DNA from: Aurantiacibacter atlanticus
Lineage (GTDB): Bacteria; Pseudomonadota; Alphaproteobacteria; Sphingomonadales; Sphingomonadaceae
Reading direction: 5' to 3'
NCBI RefSeq assembly: GCF_001077815.2
Contig: NZ_CP011310.1
Span: 496,001-560,000 of the forward strand
DNA: 64,000 nt
Shown here: positions 53,117-63,243 of the stretch, piece by piece
Layout: every line of letters starts with the position of its first letter
Position numbering within the stretch: the stretch's first letter is position 1
Program-made: the position numbers and the translations under genes
Notes under the pieces: model-generated
What the model was told of the DNA's origin: nothing
What the model saw: the letters and a program-made list of their open reading frames with translations, nothing else
Database searches by the model: none

Positions 53117-53902
53117 ATGAGAAAATCCATGGTTTCCAATGTAGATATTTCACTTATGCATCGCCTTGCTGACGTTGCTGGAGAAGAAATTCGTCCGTTC
53201 TTTCGTACAATTATGGATATAGATGCCAAGGAAGACGCTACTCCTGTGACGCTGGCCGATAGGAACGCCGAATCGGCTATGCGAAAACTTATCGAAGCAG
53301 AGGCCGGTGCCGACGGAATACATGGCGAGGAGTTTGGCGTGAAGAATGGTGCTTCAGGCCGCCAGTGGGTGCTCGATCCTATTGATGGCACAACCGCCTT
53401 TCTCGCAGGCCGCCCAATCTTCGGCACGCTGATCGCTCTCTTGGAAGATGGCTTTCCCGTGCTTGGCATGATTGACCAGCCGATCCTTGGCGAACGCTGG
53501 CTGGGAGCCGTGGGGCAAGGTACCACATTGAATGGGCAGACCATCCATGCGCGGTCATGCCCCGATCTGCGCCGGGCGACCATTGCCACCACTGGACCAC
53601 ATTATTTCTCGGTTGAACAGGGTGATCGGTTTATGGCGCTGGCAGGGCAGACCGATCACAAGCGCATGGTGATGGGCGGCGATTGCTACAATTATGCCTG
53701 TCTTGCCGGCGGACATATCGACATTGTGGCAGAAGCGGCACTTAAGTTGCACGATTACGCGGCACTGGTCCCCATAGTTGAAGGTGCGGGCGGGATCATG
53801 TGCGATTGGGCAGGCGAACCGCTTCACGCCCAGTCTGATGGCACGGTGCTGGCACTGGGCGATCCGGCGCGGCTAGAAGACGTGCTGGAAGTGCTTGGTT
53901 AA
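53117..53902 (+). CDS. Inositol-monophosphatase-family protein, probably histidinol-phosphatase
   Basis: The 261-residue protein has the lithium-sensitive phosphatase motifs: HGEEFG (Glu71), DPIDGTT at 87-93 and, near the C-terminus, LKLHDYAALVPIVEGAGG. The HisN branch shares this layout, so histidinol-phosphate hydrolysis is likely, but CysQ or inositol-phosphatase activity cannot be excluded. A second start at 53129 is possible; neither has a clear ribosome site. Confidence 0.85.
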   Translation: MRKSMVSNVDISLMHRLADVAGEEIRPFFRTIMDIDAKEDATPVTLADRNAESAMRKLIEAEAGADGIHGEEFGVKNGASGRQWVLDPIDGTTAFLAGRPIFGTLIALLEDGFPVLGMIDQPILGERWLGAVGQGTTLNGQTIHARSCPDLRRATIATTGPHYFSVEQGDRFMALAGQTDHKRMVMGGDCYNYACLAGGHIDIVAEAALKLHDYAALVPIVEGAGGIMCDWAGEPLHAQSDGTVLALGDPARLEDVLEVLG

Positions 53903-53952
53903 AGCTGCGCGCGGGCTTGCGCTCGCTGGCCCCAGAATTAGAAAGCGCGTCC

Positions 53953-55044
53953 ATGATAGCAGCAAAACATCCCCAGCAGGAGCAACGGCTTGCCGCGCTG
54001 CGAGAACTTGAAATCCTCGATACGGATTTCGAAGACGAATATGACCATATTGTAGAACTGGCATCGCATCTGTGCGAGGTGCCGATAGCCGTGGTCAATC
54101 TGATCGACACTGACCGGCAGTGGTTCAAGGCGGAAAAGGGGTTGGGCGTCCGGTCAACCCCGCTCGACACAAGCCTGTGTTCGCATGTCATTCTTGAAAA
54201 GGACTTTGTCGAGATTCCCGACACGCTGCGAGATCCGCGTATGTCGGACAATCCGCTATGTCTGGAGGAAGGGGGCTTGCGGTTTTATGCCGGTGCGCTG
54301 CTCCAATCGGAGGATGGTCTTCCGCTCGGGACCCTGTGCGTACTCGACAATCAGCCTCGCACTCTCACACAGTTTCAAGTCAAGGCACTGCGTATGCTTG
54401 CCGGACAGGTCAATCGGTTGCTCGATTTACGGCTGTCCTTGAAGCGTCAGCAGATTTTCCAGCAAGAGATTGATCACCGGGTCAAAAACTCGCTCGCCTC
54501 GGTCTATGGCTTGGTTCGGATGCAGGCCAGCAGGGCACAAGGCGAAGTGCGTGAGGCGCTGGACGTGGTGGGCAAGCGCATAGGCGCGGTTGCCGCTCTG
54601 CATGAGCAGCTGCACATGTCGATGAGCGGAACCGATATCGATCTGGCGCCCTTTGTGCAGCGTCTGGCGGATAAGCTGATAAGTGTCATGGCGCCCGGCT
54701 CCGAGGTGGAGCTGGAGCTTGCCGACGCCAACCTGTCGTCAAACTCCGGTGGCGCGATTGGGCTGATCGTGAATGAATTCATTTCCAATGCCGGCAAGCA
54801 CTCTTCGGACACGGATGGGAAGGCGTTGGTTCACATCTCCGGCACCATTAAAGAGGGAACATATACCCTTCGCTTCACGCATCGCCATCATCTTGCAGCC
54901 GATACGCTGGATCGTATTGCCAATAGTAAGGGCCTTGGGGGGAGGGTGATAGAGGCTTCGACACGAAGCATTGCCGGTGTTCACGAATGGTCTGGCGGCG
55001 ACAAGGGGCTGATGCTGGAAATCAGCTTTCCCGCCGAAACCTGA
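53953..55044 (+). CDS. GAF-domain sensor histidine kinase of the HWE/HisKA_2 type
   Basis: The ATG at 53953 gives 363 residues; an upstream start at 53917 would add 12. The GAF domain is about residues 20-160. The phospho-acceptor is His175 in IDHRVKNSLASVYGL, and the N box NEFISNAGKHS lies near 273. The expected ATP-lid glycine motif is only partly seen (KGLGGRVIEA near 327), and the preceding DxGxG motif is replaced by RFTHRHHLAAD. It is a soluble protein with no TM helix. HWE kinases often feed general-stress regulators. Confidence 0.82.
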   Translation: MIAAKHPQQEQRLAALRELEILDTDFEDEYDHIVELASHLCEVPIAVVNLIDTDRQWFKAEKGLGVRSTPLDTSLCSHVILEKDFVEIPDTLRDPRMSDNPLCLEEGGLRFYAGALLQSEDGLPLGTLCVLDNQPRTLTQFQVKALRMLAGQVNRLLDLRLSLKRQQIFQQEIDHRVKNSLASVYGLVRMQASRAQGEVREALDVVGKRIGAVAALHEQLHMSMSGTDIDLAPFVQRLADKLISVMAPGSEVELELADANLSSNSGGAIGLIVNEFISNAGKHSSDTDGKALVHISGTIKEGTYTLRFTHRHHLAADTLDRIANSKGLGGRVIEASTRSIAGVHEWSGGDKGLMLEISFPAET

Positions 55045-55168
55045 ATCTCTTGCATTTCGCCGCAGAACCTTTATTTGCGCGCGCTTCACTGACACGTGAT
55101 TCATCTGCCGGTCTGGCCGTTAGGGCTGCCAGGGCTGGTTGAACGTGTTCTCGAACTAGGAGACGAAA

Positions 55169-55372
55169 ATGCCCAAGCTGAAGACCAAGAGCGGCGTCAA
55201 AAAACGCTTCAAGCTCACTGCCACCGGCAAGGTCAAGCATGGTGTCGCTGGTAAGCGCCACCGCCTGATCAGCCATAATGCGAAGTATATCCGCCAGCAG
55301 CGCGGCACCAAGGTTCTGGCCAAGGCCGACCAGGCAGCCGTGAAAAAGTGGGCACCCTACGGTCTCGATTGA
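55169..55372 (+). CDS. rpmI: Ribosomal protein bL35
   Basis: The 67-residue basic protein matches bL35 ([21 protein letters not shown], with [11 protein letters not shown] later). It is part of the large ribosomal subunit and precedes rplT, the conserved gene order. A GGAG ribosome site lies just upstream (about seven bases). Confidence 0.95.
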   Translation: MPKLKTKSGVKKRFKLTATGKVKHGVAGKRHRLISHNAKYIRQQRGTKVLAKADQAAVKKWAPYGLD

Positions 55373-55395
55373 GCCGGGTTTAAGGAGAAAAAGAT

Positions 55396-55755
55396 ATGCC
55401 TCGCATTAAACGCGGTGTTACCACCCGCGCCAAACATAAGCGGATTCTCGATCAGGCGAAGGGCTATCGCGGTCGTCGCAAGAATACGATCCGCGTCGCC
55501 CGTCAGGCCGTCGAAAAGGCCGGACAATATGCCTATCGCGACCGCAAGGTTAAGAAGCGCAACTTCCGCGCCCTGTGGATCCAGCGCATCAATGCCGCTG
55601 TGCGTCCCGAAGGTTTGACCTATTCGCAGTTCATGCACGGCGTAAAACTTGCCGGGATCGAGCTGGACCGGAAGGTCATGGCCGACCTCGCGATGAACGA
55701 AGGCGATGCCTTTGGCCTTATCATCAAGCAGGCGAAGGAAGCGCTTCCCGCCTGA
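55396..55755 (+). CDS. rplT: Ribosomal protein bL20
   Basis: The 119-residue RNA-binding protein ([20 protein letters not shown] start) assembles the 50S subunit and in many bacteria represses its own operon. It follows rpmI by 23 bases. infC is not next to it here. Confidence 0.96.
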   Translation: MPRIKRGVTTRAKHKRILDQAKGYRGRRKNTIRVARQAVEKAGQYAYRDRKVKKRNFRALWIQRINAAVRPEGLTYSQFMHGVKLAGIELDRKVMADLAMNEGDAFGLIIKQAKEALPA

Positions 55756-55779
55756 TTGCTGATCGCTATTGAATTTCAG

Positions 55780-55813
55780 GAAGCGCCATCCGAAAGGGTG
55801 GCGCTTTCTTTTT
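55780..55813 (+). terminator. Hairpin with T-run between rplT and pheS (terminator or attenuator)
   Basis: AAGCGCCA (55781-55788) and TGGCGCTT (55799-55806) pair over eight bases and are followed by CTTTTT. It ends the ribosomal genes and lies only 22 bases before the pheS ATG, so any pheS transcript from upstream must read through it. Confidence 0.75.
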
Positions 55814-55835
55814 GTCCCGCTTAGAGGCGCAGCCC

Positions 55836-56939
55836 ATGAGTAGTGAAAACGAAGCGAAAACCGCCGACACGCTGAGCCGGCTCGAAAATGCCGCAACCCT
55901 CGATGCTGTCGAGGCAATCCGGATCGAGGCGCTGGGCAAGCAGGGCTGGATAAGCGCGCTTCTCAAAACGCTGGGCAAGATGAGCCCGGACGAGCGGCAG
56001 GAAAAGGCGCCTGCCATCCAGTCGCTGCGCGCATCGGTCGCCGATGCCATCGCCGCACGAAAGGCCGCGCTGGAGGCTGCCGAACTCGAAGCGCGCCTTG
56101 CCACCGAAACGCTCGATCTGACCCTTCCTGCACCGCAGGCCCCGCGCGGCAGCGTGCATCCGGTCAGCCAGGTGATGGATGAACTGGCGGAAATCTTCGC
56201 CGACCTCGGCTTCGCAGTCGCCACCGGTCCCGAAATCGAGGACGACTGGTACAATTTCACGGCGCTCAACATGCCTGAAAGTCATCCCGCGCGGGCGATG
56301 CACGATACATTCTACTTTCCCGACTCTGCGCCCAAGGGCGGCAGAATGCTGCTTCGCACGCATACCTCGCCGGTCCAGATCCGCACGATGATGGCGGATG
56401 GTGCGCCCTTGCGGATTATCGCACCGGGACGCGTCTATCGGTCAGACAGCGATGCCACGCACACGCCGATGTTCCATCAAGTGGAAGGCCTGGTGATCGA
56501 CAAGGGCATCCATCTTGGTCATTTGAAATGGACGCTGGAAACTTTCCTCAAGGCATTCTTCGAAACAGATGACATCGTCTTGCGCCTGCGTCCCAGCTAT
56601 TTTCCCTTCACCGAACCATCGGTAGAGGTGGATGTCGGTTTTGCCATCGAGAATGGCAAACGTATCCTGGGTGGCAGCGGTGATGCGCCGGGGCACGGCT
56701 GGATGGAACTTCTGGGAAGCGGCATGGTCAACCGCCGGGTAATTGAATCTGCAGGTCTTGACCCTGACGAATGGCAGGGCTTCGCGTGGGGGCTGGGCGT
56801 GGACCGCCTCGCCATGCTGAAATACGGCATGGATGATCTGCGCGCCTTTTTTGACGGCGATGGGCGTTGGCTGAACCATTACGGTTTTTCGGGGCTCGAC
56901 CAGCCGACGCTTTCCGGCGGTGTGGGAGTAGCGCCATGA
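55836..56939 (+). CDS. pheS: Phenylalanyl-tRNA synthetase alpha subunit
   Basis: The ATG at 55836 (GAGG eight bases upstream) gives 367 residues. Class II motifs are seen: motif 2 around [12 protein letters not shown] and [20 protein letters not shown], and motif 3 [13 protein letters not shown]. The N-terminal coiled coil binds tRNA-Phe. The stop overlaps the pheT start (ATGA). Confidence 0.96.
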   Translation: MSSENEAKTADTLSRLENAATLDAVEAIRIEALGKQGWISALLKTLGKMSPDERQEKAPAIQSLRASVADAIAARKAALEAAELEARLATETLDLTLPAPQAPRGSVHPVSQVMDELAEIFADLGFAVATGPEIEDDWYNFTALNMPESHPARAMHDTFYFPDSAPKGGRMLLRTHTSPVQIRTMMADGAPLRIIAPGRVYRSDSDATHTPMFHQVEGLVIDKGIHLGHLKWTLETFLKAFFETDDIVLRLRPSYFPFTEPSVEVDVGFAIENGKRILGGSGDAPGHGWMELLGSGMVNRRVIESAGLDPDEWQGFAWGLGVDRLAMLKYGMDDLRAFFDGDGRWLNHYGFSGLDQPTLSGGVGVAP

Positions 56940-59338
56940 AGTTCTCGCAAGAATGGCTGGAATATTTCCTCGATACCGATGCGGGTACGGCAGACATAGC
57001 AGCCAGGCTCAATGCCATCGGAATAGAAGTTGAGGGGATTGCAGACCCTGCTGAGAGGCTGGCAGGCTTCCGCGTGGCCGAAGTCCTCACCGCTGAAAAG
57101 CACCCTGATGCGGACAAGCTGCAAGTGCTCTCGGTCAACACTGGCGAAGCTGCGCCTGTGCAGGTTGTATGCGGCGCGCCCAATGCGCGTGCAGGGATGA
57201 AGGGCGTGCTCGGCCTGCCCGGTGCCGAAGTGCCCGCAAACGGCATGAAGCTGAAGAAGAGCGCTATCCGCGGTGTCGAATCGAACGGCATGATGTGCTC
57301 TGTGCGAGAGCTTGAATTGGGCGAAGAACACGACGGGATTATCGAACTTCCCGCCGACGCCCCTGTCGGCACAAGCTTTGCCGATTACCGCTCTGCCTCG
57401 CCCATTTTCGATGTGGCGATCACGCCCAATCGGCCTGATTGCATGGGCGTTTACGGCATCGCCCGCGATCTGGCGGCGGCGGGGCTTGGCAAACTCAAGG
57501 CGATTGAGCCGTCCATCGTCACGGCGTCTTTTCCCTGTCCGGTCGAAATCCGCACTGATGATTCTGAAAGCTGCCCGGCCTTCTATGGCCGTGTCGTGAA
57601 GGGTGTAACCAATGGGACAAGTCCCGATTGGATGCAGCGCCGCCTTATTGCAGCAGGCCAGCGCCCGATCAGCGCGCTGGTGGACATCACCAACTACCTG
57701 ATGCTTGCTTTCGGTCGTCCCGCCCATGCCTATGATCTGGCGAGCCTCAGCGGTCCCGTTATTGCGCGGCGCGCGCACGAAGGTGAGCAGGTGCTGGCCC
57801 TGAATGAAAAAACCTACACGCTCGATCCCAGCATGACGGTGATCGCGGATGATGATGGCGTGCACGATATTGCCGGCATCATGGGTGGTGAGCATTCTTC
57901 CGTTCAGCCCGGTACTACTGATGTACTGCTGGAAATTGCCTATTTCGATCCTGAAGCCATAGGCGTGACGGGCCGCAAGCTGGGCCTCGCGACTGATGCC
58001 CGCACGCGGTTTGAGCGCGGCGTTGATCCGGCGTTTCTTGAAGATGGTCTCGATATTCTCACCAGCCTCATCCAGCGCATTTGTGGCGGTGAGGCGAGCG
58101 AAATGGTGCGCGCCGGTTCGCCTCCCAATGAAGCGAAAGTGATTGCCTTTGATCACACGCTCACTGAAAGGTTGGGCGGTATCACGGTCGGTGAAGCAGA
58201 ACAGAAGCGCATTCTCGAAGCGCTCGATTTCGCCGTTTCGGGCGATTGGCAGGTCACTTGCCCGCTGCGCCGTCACGATATCGAAGGGCCAGCCGATCTG
58301 GTCGAGGAAGTGGTGCGTATCCACGGGCTCGATGCAGTGGAGAGCGTGGCGTTGCCGCGCGCTGATGGTGTCGCCCGCCCAACCGCTACGCCAGAACAGA
58401 AACTGCAACGCCGCTTGCGCCGCGCTGCTGCTGCGCGTGGATTGAATGAAGCGATCACCTGGTCTTTCTTGCCCACAGATCAGGCCGAACACTTTGTCGA
58501 TGGCCAGCCGCTGTGGGTGCTGGATAATCCGATCAGCGAAGATATGAAGGCAATGCGCCCCTCGCTCATCCCCGGATTGCTCTCCGCTGCCAAGCGCAAT
58601 GCCGATCGCGGTGCGCATTCCTTGCGCCTGTTCGAAGTGGGCCGCCGTTATTTGCGCGCCAAGGATGGCTCCAGCGATGAGCGTGCAACGCTTGCGGTGC
58701 TGCTTGCGGGCGAAAAGATCTCGCGTGGCTGGGCCAATGGCAAAGCCACCACGTTTGACGCATTCGATGCCAAGGGAGAGGCCGAGGCATTGCTTGCCGA
58801 AGCTGGTGCACCTGTCAGCCGTTTGCAGGTGATGGGTGATGCTGGCGGTCAGTTCCATCCCGGGCAGTCCGGCACCTTGCGGCTCGGACCCAAGAACGTG
58901 CTGGCTCGCTTTGGCGCATTGCATCCGGCCACGCTCGATGCGTTTGATGTCGATGGGCCCGTGATGGCAGTGGAGATCTACCTCGATGCTATTCCGGTCA
59001 AAAAGGGACAGAAAAAGGTCGGCGGTGGCTTTGCCAAGCCAGACTATGCACCGCCCGTGCTGCAAGCGGTAATGCGCGATTTTGCTTTCCTCGTGCCCGA
59101 AAATGTCGCGGCGGGCGATCTGCTCCGCGCCGTCAGGGGAGCGGACAAGGCGAATATCGTCGAAGCGCGGGTCTTTGATGTTTTTGCAGGCGCCAGTGTG
59201 CCCGAAGGCAGAAAAAGCATCGCCATAGAAGTCACCTTGCAGCCAGTCGAAGGCAGTTTCAAAGAAGCTGACCTCAAGGCGATCACGGATAACGTCGTGG
59301 CGGCAGCAGCCAAACTGGGTGCAGACCTGCGCGGCTGA
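56936..59338 (+). CDS. pheT: Phenylalanyl-tRNA synthetase beta subunit
   Basis: The ATG overlapping the pheS stop gives 800 residues. Domains in order are the N-terminal tRNA-binding OB fold (about 39-148, [20 protein letters not shown]), B3/4, B5 and the C-terminal ferredoxin-like anticodon-binding domain ending near [19 protein letters not shown]. It completes the alpha2beta2 enzyme with PheS. Confidence 0.96.
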   Translation: MKFSQEWLEYFLDTDAGTADIAARLNAIGIEVEGIADPAERLAGFRVAEVLTAEKHPDADKLQVLSVNTGEAAPVQVVCGAPNARAGMKGVLGLPGAEVPANGMKLKKSAIRGVESNGMMCSVRELELGEEHDGIIELPADAPVGTSFADYRSASPIFDVAITPNRPDCMGVYGIARDLAAAGLGKLKAIEPSIVTASFPCPVEIRTDDSESCPAFYGRVVKGVTNGTSPDWMQRRLIAAGQRPISALVDITNYLMLAFGRPAHAYDLASLSGPVIARRAHEGEQVLALNEKTYTLDPSMTVIADDDGVHDIAGIMGGEHSSVQPGTTDVLLEIAYFDPEAIGVTGRKLGLATDARTRFERGVDPAFLEDGLDILTSLIQRICGGEASEMVRAGSPPNEAKVIAFDHTLTERLGGITVGEAEQKRILEALDFAVSGDWQVTCPLRRHDIEGPADLVEEVVRIHGLDAVESVALPRADGVARPTATPEQKLQRRLRRAAAARGLNEAITWSFLPTDQAEHFVDGQPLWVLDNPISEDMKAMRPSLIPGLLSAAKRNADRGAHSLRLFEVGRRYLRAKDGSSDERATLAVLLAGEKISRGWANGKATTFDAFDAKGEAEALLAEAGAPVSRLQVMGDAGGQFHPGQSGTLRLGPKNVLARFGALHPATLDAFDVDGPVMAVEIYLDAIPVKKGQKKVGGGFAKPDYAPPVLQAVMRDFAFLVPENVAAGDLLRAVRGADKANIVEARVFDVFAGASVPEGRKSIAIEVTLQPVEGSFKEADLKAITDNVVAAAAKLGADLRG

Positions 59339-59347
59339 CTAGGGTAA

Positions 59348-59375
59348 ACCCGGACCGGCCCCTGCCGATCCGGGT
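59348..59375. terminator. Possible terminator between pheT and the coiled-coil gene
   Basis: ACCCGGA (59348-59354) and TCCGGGT (59369-59375) pair, with an inner CGGC/GCCG stem and a CCCT loop. It lies between converging genes but has no T-run. Confidence 0.5.
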
Positions 59376-59402
59376 CTGCATCAACGCATTCTAGAATTCC
59401 GC

Positions 59403-59786
59403 CTATTTCGCGCTGAACAGTGTCGGGGCGGGCGTGCCGCCTATTGCGACCATTCGGGCTTCAAGACGTGCCAATTCATCACGTGACTGGGCGAGCCTTT
59501 GCGCTGCGCGATCACGTTCCCGCTCTTCATCGCGCAGGTGCGCTTCGGCGCGGGCAAGTCGGTCCTGTGCATTGGCCAGCTCACGCTCTTCCTCTGCCAG
59601 ATCACCTTCCCGATCGGTGATACGTTCCGTCATGCGCGACGCATCACGCTCCAACCGTGCCCAATTACGGGCCCTGTCTTCGTCCATATTGGCAGGCGCG
59701 GAGACGGTGATGTTCTGCGCGATCGCTGGCGCAGCAGGCATCGCCAGTGTTGCAAGGACAAGTGCGGAGGAGGAGAAAATCTTCAT
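59403..59786 (-). CDS. Secreted coiled-coil protein
   Basis: The ATG at 59786 gives 127 residues with a signal peptide (ending near AIAQN). The mature part, about residues 35-110, is a heptad-rich acidic/basic coiled coil (EEERELANAQDRLARAEAHL). No enzymatic domain is seen. It probably acts in the periplasm as a spacer or scaffold. Function unknown. Confidence 0.75.
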   Translation of the reverse strand: MKIFSSSALVLATLAMPAAPAIAQNITVSAPANMDEDRARNWARLERDASRMTERITDREGDLAEEERELANAQDRLARAEAHLRDEERERDRAAQRLAQSRDELARLEARMVAIGGTPAPTLFSAK

Positions 59787-59885
59787 TGGGTGAGTTACCT
59801 TTCGTTCTGGCCGCAATGATAGGAGGACCACCTTGACCGGAGAAGCGCGATTGTAAGAAGCTTTAATCCGGTATATCCGGACCTA

Positions 59886-60743
59886 ATGGATCTGGCTCAG
59901 CTTCGTACCTTCATTGCCGCTGCCGAAAGTGGCAGCTTTGCCAGCGCGGCAGATATCGTCAGCGCCAGCGCATCATCCGTGACTGACAGGATCGCGGCGC
60001 TCGAACACCGGCTGGGCGCTGCACTTTTTATCCGTTCGCGCCGGGGCTGCGCACTTACTCCTGCCGGAGAGGGCTTCCTCCCGCGCGCCAGATCAATGGT
60101 TTCGATCTGGGACGCCAGCCGGACAGAGGCACATCTGCCTGCCCGTTTTGCCCGTCATGCGCGCATTGGAGGGCAATACGCACTATGGCCGGAATTCTTG
60201 ATGCCATGGATTTCCGTGTTGCAAGCAGAGCAGCCAGACCTCGCGCTTTCGCTTACCGCAGGTGCCTCGGCCCGGCTTAACCGTGACGTAGCAGCCGATG
60301 TGCTTGACCTTGCGATTGTCTACAGCCCCGCCATCGGTATCGGCATCGAGGCGGCGCGAGTGCTCAACGACCAACTCGTCCTCGTGCGCGCGGCGGATTG
60401 CGAAGACTGGCGTGAAGCCTGGGTCGATATCGATTGGGGTGAGGCGCTGCACATACCTATTGTCCAGGCCGTGGGGCAGGAAGACGCCAATGGATTGCGG
60501 CTCGATATCGGGGGCATGGCGGTGCGCTGGCTGATCGAACACAAAGCAGCGGGATATGTCCCTGCCCGGCTCGCGCATCGGCAGATGGAGCGGGGCGCAA
60601 TCGTGGTTGTTCCCGGCAGTCCCAGCTTCGATTTTTCGGCTTACGTCACCTGGCGAAGCAGGGGAAAGCTCGATACTGCGGGTATAGTCGCGTCGCTGTC
60701 ATCCTTTGTGCAGCGGGATGAGAAGTTGACCAAACAGGTTTGA
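59886..60743 (+). CDS. LysR-family transcriptional regulator
   Basis: The 285-residue protein has an N-terminal winged helix-turn-helix (about 1-60, DLAQLRTFIAAAESGSFASA) and an effector domain with the periplasmic-binding-protein fold. The target cannot be named: neighbours are a coiled-coil gene on the other strand and prfC downstream, neither a usual LysR partner. Confidence 0.9.
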   Translation: MDLAQLRTFIAAAESGSFASAADIVSASASSVTDRIAALEHRLGAALFIRSRRGCALTPAGEGFLPRARSMVSIWDASRTEAHLPARFARHARIGGQYALWPEFLMPWISVLQAEQPDLALSLTAGASARLNRDVAADVLDLAIVYSPAIGIGIEAARVLNDQLVLVRAADCEDWREAWVDIDWGEALHIPIVQAVGQEDANGLRLDIGGMAVRWLIEHKAAGYVPARLAHRQMERGAIVVVPGSPSFDFSAYVTWRSRGKLDTAGIVASLSSFVQRDEKLTKQV

Positions 60744-60820
60744 TTGCAGGCGTTGTCGCCAAGTTTGACGCGCCTTTCATCATGGACGCAATGGCCCCGT
60801 GCGGCTAGGGCGCGCCTTCC

Positions 60821-62377
60821 ATGTCCAGCCAAGAGAATCCCAGGCGCACCTTCGCCATCATCTCGCATCCTGACGCGGGTAAAACCACGCTTACCGAAAA
60901 GCTGCTGCTGCAAGGCGGCGCGATCCATCTTGCTGGTGAAGTCAAGGCGCGCGGGCAGGCGCGGCGTGCGCGTTCCGACTGGATGAAGATCGAACAGCAG
61001 CGCGGTATCTCCGTCACGTCCAGCGTGATGACCTTCGAGAAGGAATTCATCGGCGAAGACGGGCCAGAGACAATCACCTTCAACCTGCTCGATACGCCGG
61101 GCCATGAAGATTTTTCCGAAGACACCTATCGCACTCTGACTGCGGTGGATTCGGCTATCATGGTGATCGATGCCGCCAAGGGTATCGAGCCGCAGACGCG
61201 CAAGCTGTTCGAGGTCTGCCGCCTCCGTAGCGTGCCGATCATCACCTTCGTCAACAAGGTCGATCGCGAAGGTCGCGACCCGTTTGAGACTCTGGACGAA
61301 GTGGCGGATATGCTCGCGCTGGATGTGTCACCGCAAATGTGGCCGATCGGCATGGGCGGCCTGTTCGAAGGCATTCTCGATTTCCGCACTGGTGAAGTCG
61401 CGCGGCCTGAAGGGGGCTCCAAGGAATATCTCGGCAAGCGCGATACCGATCCGGCCATTCCGGAGAACTTCGAAGAAGAATATCAGCTGGCGCAGGCGGG
61501 CTATCCTGAGTTTGATTTGGAGGCTTATCGCAATGGCGATCTGACGCCGGTGTATTTCGGCAGTGCGCTGAAGAACTTCGGTGTGGAAGAGCTGATTGAT
61601 GCAATTGCCCGCTACGCACCGCCACCGCGCCCACAGCCTGCCGGTGAGGAACAGATCAGCCCTGATCGCGACGAGGTGACAGGCTTCATCTTCAAGGTGC
61701 AGGCCAATATGGACCCGATGCACCGTGACCGGATCGCCTTCATGCGGCAGGTATCGGGCACCTTCAAACGCGGCATGAAGCTGACACCTTCCGGCCTTGG
61801 CAAGCCGATAGCTGTCCACTCGCCAATCCTGTTTTTCGCGCAGGACCGTGAAATAGCCGACACTGCCCACCCCGGTGACATCATCGGAATTCCCAACCAT
61901 GGCACATTGCGCGTGGGTGATACCCTTTCGGAAAAGAACCAGGTTCGCTTTACCGGTCTGCCCAATTTCGCTCCGGAAATCCTGCGCCGCGTGCAGTTGA
62001 AAGACCCCACCAAGACCAAGCAGCTTCGCAAAGCGCTGGACGATCTGTCGGAAGAGGGTGTGATCCAGGTGTTCTATCCGGTCATCGGCGGATCAAGCAT
62101 TGTGGGCGTGGTCGGTCAGTTGCAGCTCGAGGTGCTCGTCAGTCGGCTTGCGGCGGAATATAAGGTCGAGGCCGGACTGGAAGCATCGCCCTTTGCGACG
62201 GCGCGCTGGCTCAAGGGCCCGCAGGAGAAGATCGACGAGTTCGAGCGGTTCAATCAGGGCAATCTGGCGCATGACCGCGATGGGGACACCGTATTCATGG
62301 CCAAAAGCCCGTGGGACGTTGGCTATCAGCAGGAAAAGAACCCGGAGATTACCTTCTCGGCCACGAAGGAACGTTAG
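60821..62377 (+). CDS. prfC: Peptide chain release factor 3
   Basis: The 518-residue translational GTPase recycles RF1/RF2. The P-loop HPDAGKTT lies at 16-23, the switch motif QQRGISVTSSVM near 62 and the DTPGHEDFSEDT block near 91. The class-specific RF3 length and the ending TFSATKER support RF3 over EF-G. No gene follows within 190 bases. Confidence 0.95.
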   Translation: MSSQENPRRTFAIISHPDAGKTTLTEKLLLQGGAIHLAGEVKARGQARRARSDWMKIEQQRGISVTSSVMTFEKEFIGEDGPETITFNLLDTPGHEDFSEDTYRTLTAVDSAIMVIDAAKGIEPQTRKLFEVCRLRSVPIITFVNKVDREGRDPFETLDEVADMLALDVSPQMWPIGMGGLFEGILDFRTGEVARPEGGSKEYLGKRDTDPAIPENFEEEYQLAQAGYPEFDLEAYRNGDLTPVYFGSALKNFGVEELIDAIARYAPPPRPQPAGEEQISPDRDEVTGFIFKVQANMDPMHRDRIAFMRQVSGTFKRGMKLTPSGLGKPIAVHSPILFFAQDREIADTAHPGDIIGIPNHGTLRVGDTLSEKNQVRFTGLPNFAPEILRRVQLKDPTKTKQLRKALDDLSEEGVIQVFYPVIGGSSIVGVVGQLQLEVLVSRLAAEYKVEAGLEASPFATARWLKGPQEKIDEFERFNQGNLAHDRDGDTVFMAKSPWDVGYQQEKNPEITFSATKER

Positions 62378-62567
62378 GCTTGCGCAGTTCTGGCGCTTGG
62401 CACAGAACATGCTCCATGAACGCTCTGAGTCCGACAGTGCAAATTCTGTCACCAGCCGAAAGCAGACCGACGGAACAGTTCGGCACGGCTGATATTGTCG
62501 GCTGCACGTTCGCACGCCCATGGCGCCGTCATGATCTCTTCATCGGCGCACTGAAGGATTTACTCTG

Positions 62568-63128
62568 ATGGCAGACTTCACCGATACGCTGACGCAGAAA
62601 CACATCGCGATGATTGAGGCCCAACCGGTTTTTTTCGTCGCCACTGCTGCGCTGGATGCGCGAATTAACCTTTCGCCAAAAGGTCTGATGGAAACATTCC
62701 GCGTGCTTTCGCCGTCACGGGTGGCCTATCTCGACCTGTCTGGCTCGGGCAATGAAACCAACGCTCACTTGCTGGCAGACGGACGTATCACGCTGATGTT
62801 CTGCAATTTCCAGCAACCTGCTCTGATCCTGCGGATTTATGGGACAGGAATACCTGTTTTGCCGCAGGATGATGGCTGGGCCGACCTCGCACAGCATTTC
62901 ACCATGCTGCCCGGCACGAGACAGATCTTCGACATCAATATCGACAGCGTCCAGACCAGTTGTGGCTGGGGTGTGCCCCTCATGGAACTTGATCACCATC
63001 GTGAAACGCTGGTGAAATATCACACTGGCCGCGATGCGAAGGAGTTTGTTGAACATCGCCAGGCGGCAGTCAGCAGCATAGACGGGCTGCCCACGCGGCC
63101 GACGGATCGTTATATCTCTGGCGAATAG
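62568..63128 (+). CDS. Pyridoxamine 5'-phosphate oxidase-like (PNPOx-family) protein
   Basis: The 186-residue protein has the split-barrel flavin-binding fold expected from PVFFVATAALDARINLSPKG and ITLMFCNFQQPALILRIYG. Members range from true PNP oxidases to general flavin/F420-binding reductases and stress proteins; the substrate cannot be set. The C-terminus has EFVEHRQAAVSSIDGLPT. The 62378-62567 stretch upstream has no supported gene. Confidence 0.82.
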   Translation: MADFTDTLTQKHIAMIEAQPVFFVATAALDARINLSPKGLMETFRVLSPSRVAYLDLSGSGNETNAHLLADGRITLMFCNFQQPALILRIYGTGIPVLPQDDGWADLAQHFTMLPGTRQIFDINIDSVQTSCGWGVPLMELDHHRETLVKYHTGRDAKEFVEHRQAAVSSIDGLPTRPTDRYISGE

Positions 63129-63243
63129 CGTCCGGAAATTTGGATTGCATGCAAGCCATCTGGAACGCGATGCCACGCTGCGGCTTTATCCTCATATCCC
63201 CAATGGGCCCACGGCGCTGAACGCCTGATAAGGTAAAACCCGC

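Noticed and set aside
56879..59065. A 728-codon open frame on the minus strand across pheT
   Set aside because: It lies antisense to the well-conserved pheT gene, has no ribosome site or domain, and such long frames arise in GC-rich coding DNA by codon bias.
63097..63231. Possible C-terminal remnant of a protein before the EEP gene (frame ending LRLYPHIPNGPTALNA)
   Set aside because: It has no start, no homology I can name and overlaps the PNPOx gene end; could be chance.
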